DNA from: SSEF01 sp964398485
GTDB taxonomy: Bacteria; Patescibacteriota; Minisyncoccia; Moranbacterales; UBA1568
Reading direction: 5' to 3'
Assembly (NCBI GenBank): GCA_964398485.1
Contig: CAYNMD010000009.1
Span: forward strand, 1 to 30,802
Length of the DNA stretch: 30,802 nt
Positions 8,635 to 14,621 of this stretch are shown in pieces (the first letter of the stretch is position 1; each line of letters starts with the position of its first letter). Below the pieces are notes generated by a model, which worked only from the letters and a program-made list of their open reading frames with translations, ran no database searches and was not told the origin of the DNA. Position numbers and translations under genes: made by a program.

Positions 8635-8643
8635 GCGGTCTTT
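8622..8643 (+). terminator. 22-bp perfect palindrome overlapping the rpmF stop
   Basis: Perfect inverted repeat centred between 8632 and 8633. As RNA it forms a 9-bp stem (AAAGACCGC/GCGGTCTTT) with a CTAG loop that contains the rpmF stop codon. The T-run is only three bases, so termination may be partial. It abuts the extended -10 of the next gene. Confidence 0.6.
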
Positions 8644-8644
8644 G

Positions 8645-8653
8645 TGCTATAAT
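8645..8653 (+). promoter_or_regulatory. Extended -10 promoter for nusB-rnc
   Basis: TGC immediately before a perfect TATAAT (8648-8653) forms an extended -10 element. No good -35 is visible, because the expected place is occupied by the terminator stem. Transcription would start near 8660, about 30 nt before the ATG at 8690. Confidence 0.5.
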
Positions 8654-8689
8654 GGTCCTATAAAAAATCAATCAAAGTTCTTTACGTTT

Positions 8690-9949
8690 ATGGCCAATCG
8701 GCATCTGCAGCGTTCGGTCGTCATGCAATCTCTTTTTGAATGGGATTTTCAGGGAAGGCACGACGAAAATGCGCTTGCTATCTTGCGCAAAAATCTTGAA
8801 GAGTTTGCTCCTGGTCTGGAGGATACGGATTTTTCGCGTGCCCTTTTGGAACGAGTGCTCGAGCATCGCAAGACGATTGACGAGCTCATTGAAAAGTGTG
8901 CACCAGAGTGGCCACTTGAACAGGTGACAGTGGTAGACCGGAATATCTTGCGTCTTGGTATCGGAGAGCTGATGTTTGGAAATTATGAGGAGGTCCCTCC
9001 GAAGGTGGCTATTAATGAGGCGATTGAACTCGGAAAAAGTTTTGGCTCAGATTCGACTCCACGGTTTGTCAATGGAGTATTGGGGACGATTTATCGTGAA
9101 ATGGGAGAGCCGATGAAGGATGACACGAGCGACAATCATAAGAAACCTGAAGAAAAAGAAACAAAAGAAAAAGGAGCTTCTCCAATAAAAAAAGGACACA
9201 AGAAAAAAAGTTCATCCAAGGAGGAGCAATCACACATTTTCTGTATGACTAATCAATCAGTTTTTGATGCAGTTGCTTTGGCAGAGTCGCTCAGTATCAC
9301 TGTAAAGCAGCCAGAGCTTTTCCAGGAAGCAGTGACTCATCGTTCTTATCTCAATGAGCACAAGCGGTATCCTTATCCACACAATGAAAGACTGGAATTT
9401 TTGGGCGACGCCGTACTGGAACTCGTGGTAACAGAACATTTGTACGCTGTCTTTCCTGAGAAACCAGAGGGCGATCTTACTGCTCTTCGGGCAGCTCTGG
9501 TGAATAGTGACATGCTTTCTTCTATTGGCGGCGATCTTGGTATCGAGGCCTATCTTTTGATGAGTCGTGGGGAAGCTAAGGATAAAGGGAGGGCTCGTAC
9601 CTATCTCATTGCCAATGCGGTAGAGGCTATTATTGGCGCACTCTATCTTGATCAAGGGTATGACGCTGCCAAGGCCTTCATCGAGTCGCAGGTACTCAGT
9701 CGCCTTCATGATGTGCTTGAGGGGAAGCTCTACTCTGATCCAAAAAGTCGTTTCCAAGAGTTAGCACAGGAAAAGCTCAGTATCACTCCCTCGTATCAGG
9801 TGATGAAAGAATGGGGACCAGATCATGACAGACGGTTCGTAGCAGGAGTATTTTTGGGTGACGAGTTGGTAGCTGAGGGTGAAGGGCTCTCCAAACAGGA
9901 AGCTCAGCGTGAGGCTGCCAAGCAGGCGCTTCTGAAAAAAGGCTGGTAA
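8690..9949 (+). CDS. NusB-RNase III fusion protein
   Basis: One uninterrupted 419 aa frame carries two proteins that are normally separate. Residues 1-about 137 are NusB (helical; MANRHLQRSVVMQSLFEWDF, then TVVDRNILRLGIGELMF and PPKVAINEAIELGKSFG), the rRNA antitermination factor. A charged Lys/Glu/Ser-rich linker follows (about 140-185). From about residue 186 (MTNQSVFDAV) the rest is RNase III: HNERLEFLGDAVLELV catalytic signature, AIIGALYLDQG, then a dsRNA-binding domain ending in QREAAKQALLKKGW. A separate internal start at 9245 is possible, but its AAGGAGG is 20 nt away, too far for normal use. Both activities act on nascent pre-rRNA. smc follows after 20 nt. Confidence 0.9.
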   Translation: MANRHLQRSVVMQSLFEWDFQGRHDENALAILRKNLEEFAPGLEDTDFSRALLERVLEHRKTIDELIEKCAPEWPLEQVTVVDRNILRLGIGELMFGNYEEVPPKVAINEAIELGKSFGSDSTPRFVNGVLGTIYREMGEPMKDDTSDNHKKPEEKETKEKGASPIKKGHKKKSSSKEEQSHIFCMTNQSVFDAVALAESLSITVKQPELFQEAVTHRSYLNEHKRYPYPHNERLEFLGDAVLELVVTEHLYAVFPEKPEGDLTALRAALVNSDMLSSIGGDLGIEAYLLMSRGEAKDKGRARTYLIANAVEAIIGALYLDQGYDAAKAFIESQVLSRLHDVLEGKLYSDPKSRFQELAQEKLSITPSYQVMKEWGPDHDRRFVAGVFLGDELVAEGEGLSKQEAQREAAKQALLKKGW

Positions 9950-9969
9950 TTCTGTGAAGACGTACGCAG

Positions 9970-12279
9970 ATGTATCTCAAGAAACTCGAACTCAATGGTT
10001 TTAAATCTTTTGCCAATAAAACGGTATTAGATTTTCTTCCTGAATGTGATCTGGAGAGTGGCGGCCGATGCGGCATTACGGCTATTGTTGGTCCAAATGG
10101 AAGCGGGAAATCCAACGTGGCTGATGCTATCCGGTGGGCTATTGGAGAACAGTCATCAAAAAATCTTCGTGGAAAAAAATCAGAAGACGTTATTTTTGCT
10201 GGGACGGACAAAAAGACACGCCTCGGTACTGCTTCGGTCACACTTTATTTTGATAATTCGGATAAGCGGATCCCGATCGAGTTTACTGAAGTAGCTATCA
10301 CCCGCAAAGTCTATCGGAGTGGCGAAAGCGAGTATCTCGTCAATGGGAGTCGCGTCCGTTTGATGGATATTGTCGATCTTTTGGCCAAGGCTGGAGTCGG
10401 CAAGGATAGTTACTGTGTCATTACTCAAGGGATGAGTGATGCAGTTCTCTTATCTTCACCTATTGAACGCCGGACTACTTTTGAAGATGCAGCTGGTGTG
10501 AAGCAGTATCAGATAGAGAAAGAGAGAGCTTTGCGAAAAATTGAGAGTACGAAAGATAACTTGGCACGAGTGGATAGTCTGGTCATCGAGATCGAACCTC
10601 ATCTCAAAAATTTAAGACGACAAGCAGAGAAAGCGGCTCAGGGAAAGGATATTGCTGCTCGGCTTCGTTCGAAACAGGAATTACTGTACGGATATCTTTG
10701 GCATACTTTTGTAACCGAAAGAGGGTCACTCTTTGGAGAGAGGCAAACACTCGAATCTGCTATTACTACACTGGAATCTACAATAGCCTCACTCGAGGCT
10801 CTGACCAAGGATTCGACACAGGCCTTTGATACCAATGCCAAGGAGGATGATCTCGAACGAGCCCTGACTGAACTCCGCACAAAGCTCAATGATGCAGTAC
10901 GGGAGCGTAGTCTCTTGGAGGGGCGCAAGGAAGGAGAGCTTGAGAAGCGACGTGAACGTGAATCAATTGAGATTATTCCAGTCGATTTGCATTTTGTTGA
11001 GGCACGACTTGATGAGGTGAGCGAGCTTCAGGTGCAGCTCATTGATAAGTTGGCTCATATTGAAAAGATAGAAGATGTCCAGGATATCAAAGAATTTGCT
11101 ATTGTTATTCGCCAGCGAATTGCTGAACTCAGAACTCAGGCCAATGAGGGGAGCGTAAAAATGAAGAAAATCTCAGCTCTTCCAGAGGCAGAGCGGCAAG
11201 AAAGTGATGCACGTTTGTCGGCTCTGGAGGCTTCGCTTGCTGCTGTCCAGGTAGCTATCCAGGAAGGGGAACGTTTGGTGGGTGAGAAAAGTCGTGAGCT
11301 CGTTGAGATGCGAGAAAAAAGCCGACTGGAGCGAGAGCAGTTTTTTGCTCGTGAAAAAGAAATGCGAGATTTGGGGTATGAACTCCAGCGGAAAAAAGAT
11401 GCCCTCAATGAGCTCAAAGTGAGATTGGCTCGAGTAGAGGTTCGTGAAGAGGATCTTACTGCTTTGGTGAAGGAAGAGCTCTCTCTTTCACCGGAGGCAT
11501 TGATTTATGATGGCACGCCCGTTGAACGAGAACGACTTGAACGAGAGATTGCTCGGCTCAAGGTAGAGGTAGAGCATATTGGGACAATTGATCCATTGGT
11601 TGTTGATGAATATCGTGAGACCGAAGAGCGATATACTTTCCTAACTTCAGAATCCCAGGATTTGAAATCTGCCATCGAATCACTAAAGACAGTGGTGAAA
11701 GAAATGGATCAAAAAATTGATCAAGAATTTAAGAGTGCTTTTCATGAGATTGAAAGAAAATTTCGAGAATACTTCCAGCTTATTTTTGGTGGTGGCAAAG
11801 CCGAGCTCAAGCTCATAAAAATTCCAACGAGGAAACGTGATGAGCTAGAGGAAGGAGGGAGTGAAGAAGAGGGTGATGAGTCAGTTGAAAAGGAGGGAGA
11901 CTATGAGGTAGGTATCGACATTATGGCTTGTCCTCCTGGGAAACGCATCCACAATCTCTCTATGCTTTCAGGGGGTGAGCGTTCCTTGACTTCGCTGGCA
12001 CTTCTTTTTGCTATTATTGCTCATAACCCGCCACCGTTTGCTGTTCTCGACGAAGTTGAGGCGGCGCTCGACGAGGCAAACTCGAGGCGCTTTAGTCGTA
12101 TGCTGGCAGAGCTCGGTGAACACACTCAGTTCGTAGCGATTACTCACAATCGTGCCACTATGGAGCAAGCAGCTCTTCTCTATGGGGTAACTATGGGTGA
12201 TGATGGTGTTTCAAAACTTCTTTCGCTCAAGTTTGATCAAATTGGCGAGATTGGCAAAAAAATTGATCCCAAAGGATAG
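9970..12279 (+). CDS. smc: Short SMC-family ATPase lacking an evident hinge
   Basis: Chromosome-organising ABC-type ATPase. The head halves are clear: N-terminal MYLKKLELNGFKSFA with Walker A GPNGSGKSN (41-49) and a Q-loop (VITQGMSD, about 150), then C-terminal signature LSGGERS at 666-672 and Walker B FAVLDEVEAALDE (690-702). The protein is only 769 aa against about 1150-1200 for ordinary SMC. The roughly 400 residues between the heads are charged coiled-coil sequence with a short proline-containing break near 325-345. I see no globular hinge and no CxxC zinc hook. The frame is intact, so this is not a broken gene. It lies 20 nt after nusB-rnc and 2 nt before the deaminase. No ScpA or ScpB is in the window. 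Confidence 0.88.
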   Translation: MYLKKLELNGFKSFANKTVLDFLPECDLESGGRCGITAIVGPNGSGKSNVADAIRWAIGEQSSKNLRGKKSEDVIFAGTDKKTRLGTASVTLYFDNSDKRIPIEFTEVAITRKVYRSGESEYLVNGSRVRLMDIVDLLAKAGVGKDSYCVITQGMSDAVLLSSPIERRTTFEDAAGVKQYQIEKERALRKIESTKDNLARVDSLVIEIEPHLKNLRRQAEKAAQGKDIAARLRSKQELLYGYLWHTFVTERGSLFGERQTLESAITTLESTIASLEALTKDSTQAFDTNAKEDDLERALTELRTKLNDAVRERSLLEGRKEGELEKRRERESIEIIPVDLHFVEARLDEVSELQVQLIDKLAHIEKIEDVQDIKEFAIVIRQRIAELRTQANEGSVKMKKISALPEAERQESDARLSALEASLAAVQVAIQEGERLVGEKSRELVEMREKSRLEREQFFAREKEMRDLGYELQRKKDALNELKVRLARVEVREEDLTALVKEELSLSPEALIYDGTPVERERLEREIARLKVEVEHIGTIDPLVVDEYRETEERYTFLTSESQDLKSAIESLKTVVKEMDQKIDQEFKSAFHEIERKFREYFQLIFGGGKAELKLIKIPTRKRDELEEGGSEEEGDESVEKEGDYEVGIDIMACPPGKRIHNLSMLSGGERSLTSLALLFAIIAHNPPPFAVLDEVEAALDEANSRRFSRMLAELGEHTQFVAITHNRATMEQAALLYGVTMGDDGVSKLLSLKFDQIGEIGKKIDPKG

Positions 12280-12281
12280 GT

Positions 12282-12773
12282 ATGCGTATTTTGGAGGGCG
12301 AAGAAGCCAAAAGTGGTGAGGGGTTCATGAACGAAGCAGCTGTCATAGCTCGACAAGCAACCTGTCTTCGTCGGAGATGTGGTGCCGTAATTACCAAGGG
12401 AGGAAAGGTGATTGGTACGGGTTTCAATAGTCCCCCCAGAGGGGAGTCGTCAGGTGAGCGGTGCCAGTATGATAAAACCCGTTATCATTCGAAGGTGACA
12501 GATAAGACCTGTTGTATGCACGCTGAGGTCCGAGCTATTCTCTCGGCGTTACGGCAACATTCAGAAACAGTGGAGGGAGCGACACTCTTTTTTGTCAGTA
12601 TTGATCCCAATAATCAAGTGCTTTTCTCAGGAAAGCCTTACTGTACTATTTGTAGTAAACTTGCTCTTGATGTCGGACTAGCTGAATTTGTTCTCTGGCA
12701 TACTTCAGGAATGACGGCGTATGACACAGTGGAGTACCATGAACTTTCCTACAACTATACGGAGGATACATAG
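12282..12773 (+). CDS. Deoxycytidylate deaminase-family protein
   Basis: Zinc-dependent deaminase of 163 aa, most likely dCMP to dUMP, feeding dTMP synthesis alongside dut and tmk. The catalytic zinc site is visible: HAE at 80-82 (CCMHAEVRAI) and PYCTIC with Cys121 and Cys124. The region before it (CLRRRCGAVITKGGKVIGTGFNSPPRG, residues 28-54) has the nucleotide-binding layout of dCMP deaminases, and extra cysteines at 61 and 77-78 could bind a second, structural zinc as in phage T4-type enzymes. It starts 2 nt after the smc stop, so it is co-transcribed. A ComE- or RibD-like deaminase is less likely. The exact substrate is inferred. Confidence 0.8.
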   Translation: MRILEGEEAKSGEGFMNEAAVIARQATCLRRRCGAVITKGGKVIGTGFNSPPRGESSGERCQYDKTRYHSKVTDKTCCMHAEVRAILSALRQHSETVEGATLFFVSIDPNNQVLFSGKPYCTICSKLALDVGLAEFVLWHTSGMTAYDTVEYHELSYNYTEDT

Positions 12774-12811
12774 GGGGAGGGGTGGATTTTGGGCGACCGA
12801 TATCTATGGGG

Positions 12812-12840
12812 TTGACTCTATTCTCTATTCAGGCTAGAAT
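12812..12840 (+). promoter_or_regulatory. Sigma70-type promoter for rpsP
   Basis: -35 TTGACT (12812-12817), a 17-nt spacer, -10 TAGAAT (12835-12840). Transcription would begin near 12847, leaving a 30-nt leader without a Shine-Dalgarno. Confidence 0.7.
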
Positions 12841-12876
12841 GGCTCTTGCATACATATTTTTTGATTTTTCGTAGCT

Positions 12877-13239
12877 ATGCTCGTCATCCGTCTCAACCGT
12901 TATGGTAAGCGCAATCAGGCCCAGTTTCGGGTAATCCTTCAGGAGAAATCCAAAGCTCCAGGACATAGGCACGTAGAGGTTCTGGGAAGCCATGACCCTC
13001 ACTCTAAGAATACTCTCCTCAAGAAGGAGCGGATTTTGTACTGGATTGGACAGGGAGCTGAGCCATCGGATCGAGTGCACAACATGCTCGTCAAGGCTGG
13101 CGTTATCGAGGGGAAAATTATCCCCAAGAAGATGAAGCGTCCAGAACCAAAGGTCGCAGAAGCTGCACCAGCAGAGACTGAGACTAAGCCAGAATCGGCT
13201 CCGGAAGCAGCTGCTCCTGCTGAAGAAGTGAAGGCCTAG
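12877..13239 (+). CDS. rpsP: 30S ribosomal protein S16
   Basis: S16, a small-subunit assembly protein. The 120 aa protein begins MLVIRLNRYGKRNQAQFRVIL, the typical S16 opening, followed by HVEVLGSHDP and KERILYWIGQGAEPSDRVHNMLVKAG. Residues from about 88 form an Ala/Pro/Glu-rich tail (EAAPAETETKPESAPEAAAP), longer than the minimal S16 of about 80-90 aa and probably disordered. It has a near-consensus promoter and no Shine-Dalgarno. The -35 box of the rplJ promoter begins at the base right after its stop codon. Confidence 0.95.
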   Translation: MLVIRLNRYGKRNQAQFRVILQEKSKAPGHRHVEVLGSHDPHSKNTLLKKERILYWIGQGAEPSDRVHNMLVKAGVIEGKIIPKKMKRPEPKVAEAAPAETETKPESAPEAAAPAEEVKA

Positions 13240-13268
13240 TTGACAGTTTCTCCTGAATCCGGTAGTCT
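13240..13268 (+). promoter_or_regulatory. Sigma70-type promoter for rplJ-rplL
   Basis: -35 TTGACA (13240-13245, starting at the base after the rpsP stop), a 17-nt spacer, -10 TAGTCT (13263-13268). Transcription would start near 13275, giving a leader of about 160 nt. Confidence 0.7.
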
Positions 13269-13288
13269 GTGACTACACAATTTTTTCT

Positions 13289-13393
13289 CCGCAGACCCGT
13301 GGCACTTACTCATTATTGTGGTAAGAGAAGACCCGGCGAGGACATGAAGCTCAGTTTATCTGGGTTTTCCCTCAATCTGCGGCGAACGCGGAT
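13289..13393 (+). promoter_or_regulatory. L10-leader-like regulatory RNA
   Basis: The rplJ leader can fold as a long closing stem, CCGCAGA (13289-13295) with TCTGCGG (13376-13382). This encloses a CTTAC/GTAAG hairpin (13305-13309 with 13321-13325) and a purine-rich segment around GACCCGGCGAGGACATG. The 3' half of the closing stem is also the 5' half of the terminator at 13375-13393, so the two structures exclude each other. Position and logic match the known L10(L12)4 leader that represses rplJL in other bacteria. I matched it by structure and context, not by a covariance model. Confidence 0.65.
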
Positions 13394-13398
13394 TTTTT
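13375..13398 (+). terminator. Attenuator terminator before rplJ
   Basis: ATCTGCG (13375-13381) pairs with CGCGGAT (13387-13393), one G-U pair, loop GCGAA, followed by a run of six T (13393-13398). It lies 40 nt before rplJ inside its leader, as expected for transcription attenuation. Confidence 0.75.
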
Positions 13399-13437
13399 GT
13401 TTCTCTCTTACTAATTTCTGTTGATCGTCTCAATACT

Positions 13438-13962
13438 ATGCAGAACCGAAGCCAAAAAGAAGTGCTGGTCAAATCTGTAGCTGAAAAAGCGAAAGGAGCC
13501 AAGGCCCTGGTGTTTGCCAATTTTAAGGGGGTATCAGTAAAGGATATCACCAAGATTCGTCGGGAACTTTTGAAAAGTGGCTCATCGTGGCAAGTTCTCA
13601 AGAAGACCTTGCTCAATATTGCTCTCAAGGACGCTGGCGTGAGCGTCAATGCTCGTGAGCTTGATGGTCAAGTGGGAGTAGCCTTTTCGAGCGATGAAGT
13701 AACGGCAGCCAAGGTGTTAGTGGAATTCAAGAAGGCCAACAAGGAAAGCACTCTCGAAATCGTTGGTGGCTCTCTAGGGAATGAGGCTCTCGATGTGAAG
13801 GCAGTCAAGGCATTGGCTCAGCTTCCTTCACAGGACGAACTCCGGGCCAAGCTCGTGGGAACACTCCAAGCTCCAATCACTGGTTTTGTTCGAGCTCTCT
13901 CGGGTAATCTGAGTGGTCTGGTGCGAGTGCTGGGGGCGGTGCGTGATAGTAAGCAGGGATAG
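13438..13962 (+). CDS. rplJ: 50S ribosomal protein L10
   Basis: L10 (174 aa) anchors the L7/L12 stalk to the large subunit and is the usual autoregulator of this operon. The N-terminal globular domain is recognisable in VFANFKGVSVKDITKIRRELLKSG, the KKTLLNIAL helix, and the LDGQVGVAFSSDE strand. The C-terminal helix that binds L7/L12 dimers follows near ITGFVRALSGNLSGLVRVLGAV. The ATG at 13438 is 40 nt after the attenuator stem and has no Shine-Dalgarno (CTCAATACT precedes it). rplL follows after a 108-nt structured spacer. Confidence 0.95.
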   Translation: MQNRSQKEVLVKSVAEKAKGAKALVFANFKGVSVKDITKIRRELLKSGSSWQVLKKTLLNIALKDAGVSVNARELDGQVGVAFSSDEVTAAKVLVEFKKANKESTLEIVGGSLGNEALDVKAVKALAQLPSQDELRAKLVGTLQAPITGFVRALSGNLSGLVRVLGAVRDSKQG

Positions 13963-13974
13963 GTTTTGATGGAG

Positions 13975-14030
13975 CATTGCTGCATGGTTAAATGGCTGAA
14001 TCATTTCAACCCTTTGACGATGTAGCAATG
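13975..14030 (+). other. Structured rplJ-rplL intercistronic hairpin
   Basis: CATTGCTGCAT (13975-13985) pairs with ATGTAGCAATG (14020-14030) as an 11-bp stem with one G-U pair. A GGTT/AACC pairing can nest inside it (13986-13989 with 14008-14011). There is no T-run, so it is not a terminator. It may be an mRNA-processing or stability element that lets rplL exceed rplJ; that function is inferred. Confidence 0.6.
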
Positions 14031-14070
14031 ATACTCATCACTAATTAAGTAACTCATTAAAGTTAAACGT

Positions 14071-14475
14071 ATGTCAGAAGAGAAGAAGGACGTCGTTGTG
14101 CCAGAGAAGTTTGAGAAGCTCGTCGCTGAAATCGAGAAGATGAGCGTCTTGGATCTTTCTGAGCTCGTCAAGGTGCTCGAAGATAAGTTTGGTGTTTCAG
14201 CTGCTGCTCCAGTAATGATGGGAGCTATGCCAGCTGCTGGTGCTGCTGCCGTTGCTGAGGAGAAGACCGACTTTGATGTCGAGCTTACCGCCGCTGGTGC
14301 TCAAAAGATCAATGTGATCAAGGCTGTTCGTGAGGTGACTGGTCTCGGACTCAAGGAAGCTAAGGATCTCGTTGATGGCGCTCCAAAGGTAGTCAAGGAG
14401 AAAGTAGCCAAGGCTGATGCCGAAACTATCAAGAAGAAGCTTGAAGAAGCTGGTGCTACTGTTACCCTCAAATAA
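14071..14475 (+). CDS. rplL: 50S ribosomal protein L7/L12
   Basis: Stalk protein, 134 aa. The N-terminal dimerisation helices (EKFEKLVAEIEKMSVLDLSELVKVLEDKFG) are followed by an Ala-rich hinge (VMMGAMPAAGAAAVAEE) and the C-terminal factor-binding domain with KINVIKAVREVTGLGLKEAKDLVDGAPK and KKKLEEAGATVTLK. It lacks a Shine-Dalgarno (TTAAAGTTAAACGT precedes the ATG). A strong terminator begins 20 nt after its stop. Codon use is strongly biased, as expected for a highly expressed gene. Confidence 0.97.
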   Translation: MSEEKKDVVVPEKFEKLVAEIEKMSVLDLSELVKVLEDKFGVSAAAPVMMGAMPAAGAAAVAEEKTDFDVELTAAGAQKINVIKAVREVTGLGLKEAKDLVDGAPKVVKEKVAKADAETIKKKLEEAGATVTLK

Positions 14476-14495
14476 TTTTCTCTTGAGAGAATTTG

Positions 14496-14525
14496 AAAGA
14501 CCCCTTACGGGGTCTTTTGTTTTTG
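14496..14525 (+). terminator. Strong intrinsic terminator of rplJ-rplL
   Basis: AAAGACCCC (14496-14504) pairs with GGGGTCTTT (14509-14517) around the loop TTAC, followed by a T-rich stretch. The last T bases are shared with the -35 box of the next promoter. Confidence 0.88.
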
Positions 14526-14550
14526 ACAAAAGAGAGGGGAAGAGTAAGAT
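14523..14550 (+). promoter_or_regulatory. Sigma70-type promoter for the antiporter operon
   Basis: -35 TTGACA (14523-14528), a 16-nt purine-rich spacer, -10 TAAGAT (14545-14550). It overlaps the tail of the rplL terminator. Confidence 0.6.
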
Positions 14551-14621
14551 AGGAAGGTATTGTTTTTGGCTCGTCAGAGCCTCTTTTGTTTCGAAAAATA
14601 ACTTTAACTTTTTTAGATTCT

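Noticed and set aside
9218..9247. AAGGAGG as a ribosome site for a separate rnc gene
   Set aside because: It is 20 nt from the ATG at 9245, far beyond usual spacing, and the frame is continuous with NusB.
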